This document shows positions 8,326 to 16,113 of a stretch of 18,672 nt of DNA, one piece after another. The translations under genes were made by a program, and so were the position numbers. Location: assembly GCA_002381565.1 (NCBI GenBank), contig DFWZ01000026.1, positions 1-18,672 on the forward strand. Reading direction: 5' to 3'. The notes below the pieces were generated by a model. The model was not told where the DNA came from. It saw only the letters and a list, made by a program, of their open reading frames with translations, and did no database searches. The stretch's first letter is position 1, and each line of letters begins with the position of its first letter. The stretch is from Gallionella sp. UBA4121 (GTDB taxonomy: Bacteria > Pseudomonadota > Gammaproteobacteria > Burkholderiales > Gallionellaceae).

Positions 8326-9327
8326 ATGAGTAAGAGTTTGATTCAATTTATCATTGAAGAGCAGCGCAACATACCTAATGCCAGTGGAGAATTTACCGGA
8401 TTGCTGAGCGACATTATTTCCGCCTGCAAACAAATTGCCCATGATGTGAACAAGGGTGCGCTGATCGGTGTACTGGGCAGCGCAGGCAGTGAAAACGTGC
8501 AAGGCGAGACACAAAAGAAGCTGGACATCATTACCAACGAAGTCTTCATCAAAGCCAATGAATGGGGTGGTCATCTGGCCGCCATGGCATCAGAAGAAAT
8601 GGATGACATCTATCCTATTCCTGCGCAGTACCCCAAGGGTAAATACCTGATCACCTTTGATCCGCTGGATGGATCTTCCAACATCGACGTGAATATCTCC
8701 GTCGGCACGATTTTCTCCATCCTGCGTTGTCCTGAAGGCGTGACAAATCCGACGGCAGCAGATTTCATGCAACCCGGTACCACGCAAGTGTGCGCAGGTT
8801 ATGCACTGTATGGACCGAACACCATGATGGTTCTCACCACCGGCAATGGCGTGAACGGGTTTACGCTGGACCGCGATGTCGGAGATTTTTTCCTGACCCA
8901 TCCGGATATGCAAATCCCTGTCGACACGCAGGAGTTCGCCATTAACATGTCCAATCGTCGTTTCTGGGAAGAGCCGGTGCAGCGTTATGTGGAAGAATGC
9001 ATCAAGGGCAAAGATGGCGGTCGCGAGAAAAATTTCAACATGCGTTGGGTCGCCTCCATGGTTGCCGAAGTACATCGCATACTGACACGTGGCGGTATCT
9101 TCATGTATCCGTTCGATAATAAAGAAGCAGGCAAGGCCGGCAAGCTGCGCCTGATGTATGAAGCTAACCCGATGTCTTTCATCGTCGAGCAAGCAGGCGG
9201 CGTGAGCTCAACCGGGCGTGAACGCATCATGGAACTGACGCCTACCGGGCTTCACCAGCGTGTGCCGGTCATTCTGGGTTCGAAGAATGAAGTAGATCGT
9301 CTGGTGGGTTACCACAAAGGCGCGTAA
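8326..9327 (+). CDS. fbp: Class I fructose-1,6-bisphosphatase
   Basis: Hydrolyses fructose 1,6-bisphosphate to fructose 6-phosphate plus phosphate, needed for gluconeogenesis and for regenerating RuBP in the Calvin cycle. The 333-aa length is normal for class I. Visible: the metal-binding ASEEMDD segment (about 88-94) and FDPLDGSSNID (111-121) with Asp112 and Asp115, plus the C-terminal YEANPMSFIVEQAGG substrate region (about 284-298). A GAGGAGA ribosome binding site precedes the ATG. It follows cbbO in the same direction, so it joins the carbon fixation genes in function and probably in regulation, although the 281-bp gap allows a separate promoter. Confidence 0.97.
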   Translation: MSKSLIQFIIEEQRNIPNASGEFTGLLSDIISACKQIAHDVNKGALIGVLGSAGSENVQGETQKKLDIITNEVFIKANEWGGHLAAMASEEMDDIYPIPAQYPKGKYLITFDPLDGSSNIDVNISVGTIFSILRCPEGVTNPTAADFMQPGTTQVCAGYALYGPNTMMVLTTGNGVNGFTLDRDVGDFFLTHPDMQIPVDTQEFAINMSNRRFWEEPVQRYVEECIKGKDGGREKNFNMRWVASMVAEVHRILTRGGIFMYPFDNKEAGKAGKLRLMYEANPMSFIVEQAGGVSSTGRERIMELTPTGLHQRVPVILGSKNEVDRLVGYHKGA

Positions 9328-9335
9328 TATTTCTG

Positions 9336-9360
9336 TAAAGCCCCCGCGCAGGGGGCTTTA
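9336..9360 (+). terminator. Hairpin after fbp, probable weak terminator
   Basis: A perfect 10-bp stem (TAAAGCCCCC / GGGGGCTTTA) with a GCGCA loop lies 9 bp after the fbp stop. Only a short U run sits within the stem end and none follows, so termination is likely partial. It ends 27 bp before the broken purE. Confidence 0.68.
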
Positions 9361-9387
9361 TCACGTCTGCTGTTTGAGGAGGGCGCT

Positions 9388-9874
9388 ATGTCAAAACCAC
9401 TTGTTTCTATTATAATGGGCAGCAGTAATGATTGGGAAATCATGAGTCAGGCGGCGCAGCAGTTGAAAGATTTTGGCGTCAGCTATGATGCGCGACTCAT
9501 TTCTGCACACTGATCTCCCGTCTGTTATTCGATTACATCAAGGACATCAGCGCGCAGGGCGGTTTTATCGCCGGCGCAGGCGGTGCGCTCACCTGGCCGG
9601 CATGATTGCCGGCAAGATTACGCTGCCGGTGCTGGGTGTGCCGATTCCATCCAGGTATCTCAAAGGAATGGATTCATTGTTGTCCATCGTGCAAATGCCC
9701 AAGGGCATTCCGGTTGCAACTTTTGCGATTGGTGAGGCGGGAGCGGCAAATGCGGGACTGTTCGCCATTGCCATGCTGGCCACTAACGATGCACCGCTTG
9801 CACTGCGTTTGAACGAGTATCGCAAAAAGCAGGCAATAATGATTGCCGGGACGGTCTTGCCAACGTTGCCATAA
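9388..9874 (+). pseudogene. purE: purE (N5-CAIR mutase, class I) broken by two frameshifts
   Basis: The start is good (GAGGAGG ribosome binding site, ATG at 9388) and the frame encodes MSKPLVSIIMGSSNDWEIM and onward to the conserved ISAH, where a TGA appears at 9511-9513. Homology resumes at 9522 in another frame (LLFDYIKD, then FIAGAGGA), with 11 bases where the family needs 12. A second one-base loss near 9588 (GCGCTCAC where GCGGCTCAC would give AAH) moves the rest into a third frame, which runs AGMIAGKITLPVLGVP to SIVQMPKGIPVATFAIG and stops at 9874. All pieces together make a full-length proteobacterial class I PurE of about 160 aa. The product would convert N5-CAIR to CAIR. An intact but different purE is at 16114-16644. 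Assembly error is the alternative explanation. Confidence 0.88.
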
Positions 9875-9939
9875 GCTGTCCGTGCAAGGACACCCGAGTC
9901 GTGGCGTTCCACTTATTTACCGTTCACCAAGGAAGTAAC

Positions 9940-10824
9940 ATGTCTGCACTGCACGAATCCAATTTAACCAGTTTGCCCTTGCTGCATCGTGGCAAGGTGC
10001 GCGATCTCTATGAAGTCGATGCGCAACATCTGTTGATCGTACAGACCGACCGATTGTCGGCGTTCGATGTGATTTTGCCTGACCCGATTCCGGGCAAAGG
10101 CGAGGTGCTGACAACGCTGTCAAATTTCTGGTTTGAAAAGTTACGCCACATTATTCCCAATCATCTCTCCGGCATTGCGCCTGAGTCCGTCGTCAGCGAT
10201 GCGGCCGAGCAGGATCAGGTGCGCGGCCGCGCTTTCGTGACCAAAAAGCTCAAACCTTTGCCGATCGAAGCCATCGTGCGCGGCTATCTGGTTGGGTCCG
10301 GCTGGAAGGACTATCAAAAAACAGGTATGGTTTGCGGCATCTCCTTGCCGGTCGGATTGCGCGAAGCCGACAAGCTGCCGGAGCCGTTGTTTACGCCTTC
10401 TACCAAGGCTGCGGTGGGTGATCACGACGAAAATATTTCCTACAAAGAAGCCGTACAATTGTTGGGCGAGTCACGGGCTGCTGAAGTTCGCGATGCGGCG
10501 ATCAAGTTGTACGTTGAAGCTGCAAATTTTGCTGCAACCAAGGGCATTATTATTGCCGACACCAAGTTTGAATTCGGTGTGGATGATGAAGGCCGGCTGT
10601 ACCTGATCGATGAGGCTCTGACACCGGACTCTTCACGTTTCTGGCCTGCCGAGTCGTATAAAGTGGGAAGCAATCCGCCCAGTTTCGACAAGCAATTCGT
10701 GCGTGACTGGCTGGATGCATCGGGCTGGAACAAACAGGCGCCTGCACCCCGTATTCCGCAGGACGTGTTGCAAAGGACTGCCGATAAATATCATGAAGCG
10801 TTGCAACGCTTGATGGCGACATGA
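9940..10824 (+). CDS. purC: SAICAR synthetase (stand-alone PurC)
   Basis: ATP-dependent ligation of aspartate to CAIR, giving SAICAR in purine synthesis. The 294 aa are the long form of the family, as in yeast Ade1. Visible: GKVRDLYEV (18-26) of the ATP-binding region, DRLSAFDV (37-44), IEAIVRGYLVGSGW (109-122), IIADTKFEFG (204-213) and LIDEALTPDSSRFW (222-235). The ATG at 9940 was chosen over an upstream in-frame GTG because GGAAG (9931-9935) is spaced correctly and the family N-terminus begins there. It follows the broken purE by 65 bp, and its stop overlaps the carbonic anhydrase start by 4 bp. It is a clear paralogue of residues 1-293 of the fusion protein at 16666-18192, with roughly two thirds identity judged by eye. 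Confidence 0.97.
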   Translation: MSALHESNLTSLPLLHRGKVRDLYEVDAQHLLIVQTDRLSAFDVILPDPIPGKGEVLTTLSNFWFEKLRHIIPNHLSGIAPESVVSDAAEQDQVRGRAFVTKKLKPLPIEAIVRGYLVGSGWKDYQKTGMVCGISLPVGLREADKLPEPLFTPSTKAAVGDHDENISYKEAVQLLGESRAAEVRDAAIKLYVEAANFAATKGIIIADTKFEFGVDDEGRLYLIDEALTPDSSRFWPAESYKVGSNPPSFDKQFVRDWLDASGWNKQAPAPRIPQDVLQRTADKYHEALQRLMAT

Positions 10825-11543
10825 TCGAATCGAATAAAATTTTCGGATCTGGTTCGGGCGACATAACTGAGGATAAACCTGTGCAGTCGGGACAGGCCGC
10901 AGCGCATCACGTGTGTTGGCCGCAACCGTTGATCGAAGGTTTTTTGCGATTTCGCGACAATCATTTTCCTAGCAATGATATCGAGTATTCGCGCCTGTTT
11001 GAGGAAGGCCAGAAACCGAAATTTCTGATCGTGGGGTGTTGTGACTCGCGGGTTGATCCCGCTATCATTTTCAATTGTGCACCGGGGGAGTTATTCGTGG
11101 TTCGCAATGTGGCGAATATCGTCCCGCCGAACGAGGCGCGCATCGGTCACCACGGGACCACTGCAGCAATTGAATATGGTGTTTGCAATTTGGGTGTGGA
11201 GCATGTCGTGATATTGGGGCATGAGCACTGCGGTGGCATACAGACCTTGCTGCAAACGTCCAGGGACTTCAATCCGGATTCCTTTATAGATGACTGGATG
11301 AGACTGGTTGATTCTGCACGGGTGAGTGTGGAGAGAGACTACAGTGATGCCGGCATCGAGGTACGCAGGCGGGCTTGCGAGCAGCGTGCAATTCTTGTCT
11401 CGCTGGAAAACTTGCTCACCTACCCATGGGTAACGCAGCGCATCGCAGAAAAAACTCTGAGAATACACGGCTGGTATTTCGATATCAAGCAGGGGCAGTT
11501 GTTGGGATACAACACAACTACGGAGCAGTTCGAACCACTGTAA
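10821..11543 (+). CDS. Beta-class carbonic anhydrase, overlapping purC
   Basis: Zn enzyme interconverting CO2 and bicarbonate. The 240 aa include the Zn ligands Cys73 (GCCDSRVDP, with Asp75 and Arg77 as the catalytic dyad), His134 and Cys137 (LGHEHCGGI), plus the family segments VVRNVANIVPP and a C-terminal HGWYFDI. The ATG lies within an ATGA overlap with the purC stop (10821-10824), so translation is probably coupled to purC. This start gives a ~36-residue polar N-terminal extension before the conserved core (FLRFRDNHF); an internal start cannot be excluded, but no better ribosome binding site is evident. The core is closely related to the carbonic anhydrase half of the 16666-18192 fusion. 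The gap to the convergent DUF4124 gene (11544-11586) shows no clear terminator. Confidence 0.95.
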   Translation: MIESNKIFGSGSGDITEDKPVQSGQAAAHHVCWPQPLIEGFLRFRDNHFPSNDIEYSRLFEEGQKPKFLIVGCCDSRVDPAIIFNCAPGELFVVRNVANIVPPNEARIGHHGTTAAIEYGVCNLGVEHVVILGHEHCGGIQTLLQTSRDFNPDSFIDDWMRLVDSARVSVERDYSDAGIEVRRRACEQRAILVSLENLLTYPWVTQRIAEKTLRIHGWYFDIKQGQLLGYNTTTEQFEPL

Positions 11544-11586
11544 AAACTGCCGCAAGCCTTCAGGAAACAGCGGGCGTGCGCAGATT

Positions 11587-12195
11587 TTATTTTCCGGTCA
11601 GTTCCTTGTAGCGCGCTTTTTCCGCATCATAGCGCACTTCGACGGCCAGTTTTTCGGCCTTATATTTTTCCAGATCCTGCTGCAAATTTTTTACACGATC
11701 CTGTGCATCTTTGATTTCATCTTGCAGGAATTGTGGAATCTTCTTGCCAGCTTTGCTTCGAGCCACCCCGTCTTTTTGCAAATCCGCCAGATTGTTGTTG
11801 GCCGTCTTGATTTGTGAATTGATGCTGTTTATGCGGGCATCCACCTGCTGGAGGCTGCGAGTGCGCGACAGTTCGATTTCACTAACGTTACTGTAGGTAT
11901 CGGTCAGTGATTTGTCATGCAGTTTCTGATCTCTTTCTACCGTCTTTTCGGCGTTAACCTTGACCGACTCAGCCTCTTTGGCGCGCCGCTCATCCGGGGA
12001 CAAAACGTCCTGAGTCTTGATGACGACGCCGGACTTGTTTAATATCTGGCGATCCTTGTTGGCATACTCAGGCGGTATGGTTTCACCATAGTGCGTTGTG
12101 CCTTTGTCATCCACCCATTTGTACATTTTTGCAAAAACAGGCAGGGAGAAAGTAACGCCTGCAATCAGTGCGATCAGTAACTTAATCTTGTTCAT
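11587..12195 (-). CDS. DUF4124 exported coiled-coil protein
   Basis: Unknown function. The 202-aa product starts with a signal peptide (MNKIK, hydrophobic run, likely cleavage after LPVFA near residue 22), then the DUF4124 motif KMYKWVDDKGTTHYGETIPP (about 23-42), and a long Lys/Glu/Gln-rich region (about 75-200) with strong coiled-coil character. It is predicted to be periplasmic or envelope associated. The start at 12195 was preferred to an upstream in-frame ATG (12234) because it directly begins a signal peptide and follows GGAG. It overlaps the 3' end of pyrE by 14 bp, so the two are probably co-transcribed; no functional link to pyrimidine synthesis is evident. Confidence 0.85.
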   Translation of the reverse strand: MNKIKLLIALIAGVTFSLPVFAKMYKWVDDKGTTHYGETIPPEYANKDRQILNKSGVVIKTQDVLSPDERRAKEAESVKVNAEKTVERDQKLHDKSLTDTYSNVSEIELSRTRSLQQVDARINSINSQIKTANNNLADLQKDGVARSKAGKKIPQFLQDEIKDAQDRVKNLQQDLEKYKAEKLAVEVRYDAEKARYKELTGK

Positions 12196-12835
12196 TTTCC
12201 ACTCCAAAAAGATCGCGATAAGCCTGCACCGCACTCAAATTCTCCGTCATTTCAGGTTCTCCCTGCAGGTAGTCCAGCAGGTCGGTCAGCGTGGCAATCG
12301 CTATGACCGGAATGCCATAACTTTCTCTGACTTCCTGTACGGCAGACAAGGCACCAAGCCCGCGCTCCATGCGATCCAGTGCGATCACGACCGCACAGGG
12401 TGTAGCCCCTTCTGCGCGTATCAACTCGATGGATTCACGTACCGAGGTGCCGGCTGAAATAACATCGTCTATGATCAGCACGCGCCCCTGCAGTTTTGCG
12501 CCCACCGTGATGCCACCCTCGCCGTGATCCTTGGCCTCCTTGCGGTTGTAGCAATAGGGCACGTTGCGGCCTTGCTCGGCAAGCGCGATGGCAGTTCCTG
12601 CTGCCAGCGGGATACCTTTATAGGCGGGCCCGAACAGCATATCAAACGGGATCTGGGAGGCCTGGATGGCTTGCGCATAGAACTGCGATAAATTTCTCAG
12701 CGAATCGCCGTCGTTGAACAGGCCGGCATTGAAAAAATAGGGGGATAAGCGCCCGGCCTTGGTTTGAAATTCGCCGAAGCGGAGTACTTTCTGCCCAACG
12801 GCAAAATGGATGAAATCTTGTCTGAAATTGAACAT
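12182..12835 (-). CDS. pyrE: Orotate phosphoribosyltransferase
   Basis: Converts orotate + PRPP to orotidine 5'-phosphate in pyrimidine synthesis. The 217 aa have the usual length. Visible: the N-terminal FGEFQTKAGRLSPYFFN segment (about 20-36), the mobile catalytic loop NRKEAKDHGEGG (97-108) and the PRPP-binding VLIIDDVISAGTS (119-131). The open frame extends 99 codons further upstream, but MFNFRQDFIHFAV is the family N-terminus, and the extension overlaps the divergent xth gene. A TATAAT -10 reading toward pyrE lies at 12871-12866, about 31 bp before the start. Confidence 0.96.
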   Translation of the reverse strand: MFNFRQDFIHFAVGQKVLRFGEFQTKAGRLSPYFFNAGLFNDGDSLRNLSQFYAQAIQASQIPFDMLFGPAYKGIPLAAGTAIALAEQGRNVPYCYNRKEAKDHGEGGITVGAKLQGRVLIIDDVISAGTSVRESIELIRAEGATPCAVVIALDRMERGLGALSAVQEVRESYGIPVIAIATLTDLLDYLQGEPEMTENLSAVQAYRDLFGVENEQD

Positions 12836-12865
12836 GGTCGGATGTGTGATATGTTGGCAAGAAAC

Positions 12866-12873
12866 ATTATAAT
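12866..12873. promoter_or_regulatory. Palindromic ATTATAAT, possible shared -10 of pyrE and xth
   Basis: The 8-bp palindrome reads TATAAT on both strands: 12868-12873 toward xth and 12871-12866 toward pyrE. It lies in the 66-bp divergent gap at a fitting distance from both starts (about 28 and 31 bp). No good -35 hexamer is visible on either side, so strength is uncertain. Confidence 0.45.
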
Positions 12874-12901
12874 CGCGCGCTCTTAATCTATGGAAGTTTT
12901 C

Positions 12902-13666
12902 ATGCGCATCATTTCTGTCAATTTGAATGGTATTCGTTCTGCCGCCAGTAAGGGATTTTACGAATGGCTGGCACACCAGAACGCCGATGTTGTCTGTTTG
13001 CAGGAACTCAAGGCTCAAGCCGCTGATATGACCGAGCAAATGCTCAATCCGGATGGCTACCATGGCTATTTTCATTATGCAGAAAAAAAGGGCTACAGCG
13101 GAGTTGGCATTTACTGCCGGGAAAAACCGCAACAGGTCATTGTGGGGCTGGGCGTAAATGAGTTCGATGTCGAGGGGCGGTATCTATGCGCTGACTTTGC
13201 CGATTTCAGTGTGGTCTCGCTGTACTTGCCGTCCGGCTCCAGTGGCGAGGAGCGTCAACTGGTGAAGTTCGAATTTATGGATGCGTTTTTACCGCACCTG
13301 CGTGAACTGCGCGCCAGCGGTCGCGAACTGGTGGTCTGCGGTGATTGGAACATTGCGCATAAAGAGATCGACCTGAAAAACTGGCGCGGCAATAAGAAGA
13401 ATTCCGGATTTCTGCCCCAGGAGCGTGCCTGGCTGACCGAGTTGTTTGATGAAGTTGGCTTCGTCGATGTGTTTCGTGTGGTACATCCGGAGCTGGAAGC
13501 CTATACCTGGTGGTCGAATCGCGGCCAGGCCTGGGCGAAAAATGTCGGCTGGCGTATCGACTATCAGATTGCCACACCGGGCTTGGCGCAACGAGCGCAA
13601 ACGGCCAGTATTTACAAGGAGCAGCGCTTTTCCGACCATGCCCCGCTGACGATTGATTACCGATAG
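12902..13666 (+). CDS. xth: Exodeoxyribonuclease III (AP endonuclease)
   Basis: Mg-dependent 3'-5' exonuclease and apurinic/apyrimidinic endonuclease of base excision repair. The 254 aa belong to the endonuclease/exonuclease/phosphatase fold: SVNLNGIRS at the N-terminus, LQELKAQ with the metal-binding Glu (about residue 35), GVGIY, CGDWNIAH (about 143-150) with the catalytic Asp and Asn, WWSNRGQAWAKNVGWRID and the terminal FSDHAPL with the catalytic Asp-His pair. The ATG at 12902 was chosen over the in-frame ATG at 12890 because GGAAG (12892-12896) is correctly spaced before it and lies inside the longer version. It is divergent from pyrE. Confidence 0.95.
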   Translation: MRIISVNLNGIRSAASKGFYEWLAHQNADVVCLQELKAQAADMTEQMLNPDGYHGYFHYAEKKGYSGVGIYCREKPQQVIVGLGVNEFDVEGRYLCADFADFSVVSLYLPSGSSGEERQLVKFEFMDAFLPHLRELRASGRELVVCGDWNIAHKEIDLKNWRGNKKNSGFLPQERAWLTELFDEVGFVDVFRVVHPELEAYTWWSNRGQAWAKNVGWRIDYQIATPGLAQRAQTASIYKEQRFSDHAPLTIDYR

Positions 13667-13755
13667 ACGGGCGCTGCGTCATTAAAAAGGTATTTTTTGT
13701 AGCAGCTTTACCGGGGCTCAGAGCCTCGTCAGAATTCTCATTAAGGAGTAGCGAA

Positions 13756-14325
13756 ATGTCAGAAGACGGATTCCACGTGCACGGCGCCCACGATCACGAG
13801 GTCGAACATCATGCTCAGGGTGGGGACAGGCTGGCGGGCCAGGTTGCAATCTTCACCGCCATTCTGGCATCGATAGGCGCGATCATCAGTTATCAGGGCG
13901 GCGCTACCCAGAATGAGGCCATGCTGTTGAAAAATGAGGCCGTTCTGAAGAAAGCACAGGCGTCCGATCAGTGGAATTTTTACCAGTCCAAGAGCAGCAA
14001 GGGGCATTTGATGGAGCTTGCCGCCGATCTGTCTTCCGAGCAGAAGCGTGGCTATTACAGCGGCAAGATCGAGAAGTACGAGGCAGAAAAGAAGGAAATC
14101 AAACTCAAGGCCGAAGCGCTGGAAGCCGAATCAGAAAAAGCCAACAGGGAGAGCGAAGAAATGCTGCACCCGCACCACAAGCTGGCGCAGGCGATGACAC
14201 TGATCCAGATTGCCATTTCTCTGGCTTCAATCACTGTACTGACCCGCAAAAAATGGCTGTTTCTCGTGGCGGGGATAGCGGCAGCCGGTGGCGTCATTAT
14301 GTGGGCGTCGGCTTTTTTTGCATAG
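13756..14325 (+). CDS. DUF4337 membrane protein
   Basis: Function unknown. The 189 aa start with a His-rich acidic cytosolic-type segment (HVHGAHDHEVEHH, 8-19). A first membrane span follows at about 28-48, then a helical region rich in Lys/Glu with likely coiled coil (about 52-135), and two closely spaced membrane spans at about 147-163 and 167-188. This architecture and the GGATQNEAMLLKNEA region match DUF4337. An AAGGAG ribosome binding site stands about 9 bp before the ATG. The PAP2 phosphatase gene starts 9 bp downstream, suggesting a two-gene operon. The His cluster could bind metal, but that is speculation. Confidence 0.82.
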   Translation: MSEDGFHVHGAHDHEVEHHAQGGDRLAGQVAIFTAILASIGAIISYQGGATQNEAMLLKNEAVLKKAQASDQWNFYQSKSSKGHLMELAADLSSEQKRGYYSGKIEKYEAEKKEIKLKAEALEAESEKANRESEEMLHPHHKLAQAMTLIQIAISLASITVLTRKKWLFLVAGIAAAGGVIMWASAFFA

Positions 14326-14334
14326 GGCTGCCAC

Positions 14335-14928
14335 ATGAAAGAAATTCTATATGACTGGGGCGGCGCAAACATCTGGCTGTTTCACGCCATCAACAATGTT
14401 CGTTCCGAATATCTTGATAAGTTCATGCTGCTGGGCACCGAACTAGGCGAACATGCGCTTTTCCCGCTCTACCTTGGGCTGGTTGCACTGATTGCACTGT
14501 CAACAGTCGTTAAAAATCCGGCGCCTTATCAGGCCGTTCGCTGGATGTCTGTGATAACAGTATTCTGTATCGCTTACTGGCTGGATGGGCTGTTGATCGG
14601 AACGCTCAAACCGCTGTTTGACTTTCCGCGTCCGCCACTGGCATTGCCTCCGGACGCCCTGCATATTATTGGCGTAGCGGAATACCATCACAGTCTGCCG
14701 AGCGGCCATGCGTCATTTGCCATGCTGTGTGTAGCCAGTCTGTGGCCGGTTTTCAACCGATACGCGCGCGTGGCAGGGGTATGTTTTGTGCTGTGGGTCG
14801 GGATTTCCAGAATCAGTCTCGGTGCACATTTTCCGGCGGATGTGATGGCAGGGTTTCTGTCCAGTCTGGTCGTGGTGCTGCTGGTCTATGTGGCAATAGA
14901 TGCAACTGTCAGACGGCTAAAGAGTTAG
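14335..14928 (+). CDS. PAP2-family membrane phosphatase
   Basis: Integral membrane lipid-phosphate or undecaprenyl-diphosphate type phosphatase, 197 aa with about five hydrophobic spans. All three signature motifs are present: K92-x6-R99-P (LKPLFDFPRPP), PSGH (122-125) with the catalytic His, and SR-x5-H-x3-D (158-169, SRISLGAHFPAD). The exact substrate cannot be read from the sequence. It is close behind the DUF4337 gene. Its stop codon overlaps the stop of the convergent aldolase gene (14925-14928). Confidence 0.9.
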   Translation: MKEILYDWGGANIWLFHAINNVRSEYLDKFMLLGTELGEHALFPLYLGLVALIALSTVVKNPAPYQAVRWMSVITVFCIAYWLDGLLIGTLKPLFDFPRPPLALPPDALHIIGVAEYHHSLPSGHASFAMLCVASLWPVFNRYARVAGVCFVLWVGISRISLGAHFPADVMAGFLSSLVVVLLVYVAIDATVRRLKS

Positions 14929-16103
14929 CTCTCCCTGAGATCCAGCGTGATGTGGTCGGTGACAGCCGGCCAGAAAACCTTGCTGGAGAAATGCAGGTAT
15001 GCCGGATGTTTGCGATAGCCCTCCAAAGCGGTTTGGCTGGCAAGTCTGGTCAGTAATCCGTGACTGTATTTTCCGTCCGACTGGATGATTTGACAGGGCT
15101 GTATGCTGCGCACACCCGGGATTGTCTCCATTGATTTTGTCCCCTCGCGCATCATCGCGGTGACCTTGCTCTCCGACAAACCTTCCTGCGCGTTGTAGAG
15201 CACAACATGATCGACCTCCTGCCATGGGCGGCATTGCGCCAGCACTTCCGCTGCCCGCCCGCCACAACCCCACAGGCGCAGACAGCGTGCGACTTCCTCC
15301 TGCACTACCTCAGAGACGCCCGTCAGCAACGAACTAAGCACGCCCTTGCGGTCGGCAGCAATGTTTTCCCTGATGCGGCGGTTGGCCGCATCTGCAAGCG
15401 CCGTGTAGTAATTGATCTTGGCGACACCGTTGGCGATAAGCCGTCTGAACTGGTCGTCGGACAGCCCGCTTCCGCCATGTATCACCAGCGGCACAGCGGT
15501 TGCCTCCTTGATCTTCGCCAATCGGGTGTAATCAAGTTTGGCTGAACCTTTCATGTGGCCATGCACGGTGCCTATTGAGACGGCAAGACAGTCCACTCCG
15601 GTGCGCTCGACGTATCCGACGGCCTCAGCGGCCGAAGTATAAGCAAGCTCCCCAGGGTGATTCTTTGCATTTTCGCCTTCAACGCCTGGAACGTAACCCA
15701 ACTCGCCCTCTACCGTGACGCCGCAGGCATGAGCCATCGTGACGATGTCGCGTGTCCGCCACAGGTTTTCTGATAACGGCAGTGCCGAGGTGTCCACCAT
15801 CACTCCATTGCAGCCGGCACGAATGGCACGCTCGGCAAATTTAGGGTTGCTGCCGTGATCGAAATTGATAGCGACCGGCACTTCGGCGCGCCTTGCACAA
15901 GCCACCACGGCAGGCATCAGCAGTTCGAATTCGTCGTTTGCAAAATGCGATTCGATCAGATTCAGCACGACCGGCGCACGACATTTTTCTGCGGCCTGCA
16001 TGATGCCTTCCAGGAAGTGCAGGTTGGCCACGCCAAATGCGCCGATGGCGTAGTTGTGGCGGGATGCGTGGTTGATCATGTCAGACAGATGAACGAGCGG
16101 CAT
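14925..16103 (-). CDS. Class II aldolase fused to a C-terminal Dabb domain
   Basis: Two domains in 392 aa. Residues 1-~290 are a class II (Zn) aldolase: INFDHGS with catalytic Asp82 and Zn His83, GELGY with Glu134, TVHGHMKG with His181 and IHGGSG with His209. The usual phosphate-contacting NxDT motif is replaced by NYYTA (231-235), so the substrate may not be fructose 1,6-bisphosphate. Residues ~297-390 match the stress-responsive alpha/beta-barrel (Dabb) domain: VDHVVLYNAQEGLS, the ETIPGV turn, SHGLLTRLAS and YRKHPAYLHF. The start overlaps nothing and lies 10 bp after the purE stop, so it is the third gene of the purC-CA, purE, aldolase operon. The reaction is unknown; the domain assignment is by pattern and the Dabb part rests on motif recall. 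Confidence 0.85.
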   Translation of the reverse strand: MPLVHLSDMINHASRHNYAIGAFGVANLHFLEGIMQAAEKCRAPVVLNLIESHFANDEFELLMPAVVACARRAEVPVAINFDHGSNPKFAERAIRAGCNGVMVDTSALPLSENLWRTRDIVTMAHACGVTVEGELGYVPGVEGENAKNHPGELAYTSAAEAVGYVERTGVDCLAVSIGTVHGHMKGSAKLDYTRLAKIKEATAVPLVIHGGSGLSDDQFRRLIANGVAKINYYTALADAANRRIRENIAADRKGVLSSLLTGVSEVVQEEVARCLRLWGCGGRAAEVLAQCRPWQEVDHVVLYNAQEGLSESKVTAMMREGTKSMETIPGVRSIQPCQIIQSDGKYSHGLLTRLASQTALEGYRKHPAYLHFSSKVFWPAVTDHITLDLRES

Positions 16104-16113
16104 GGCAGCTTCC

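Noticed and set aside
8590..9192. 200-codon open frame antisense to fbp
   Set aside because: It lies wholly opposite a highly conserved gene, has no ribosome binding site I can see and no recognisable domain; it reflects codon bias of fbp.
9473..9597. A separate small protein beginning at ATG 9473 ahead of the PurE C-terminal part
   Set aside because: The first ~40 codons of that frame show no PurE similarity and are out-of-frame reading of the purE 5' part; only the sequence from about 9598 is PurE.
12836..13132. A 99-codon N-terminal extension of PyrE
   Set aside because: It would overlap the first part of xth on the other strand and precede the well-conserved family N-terminus; it is a chance open frame.
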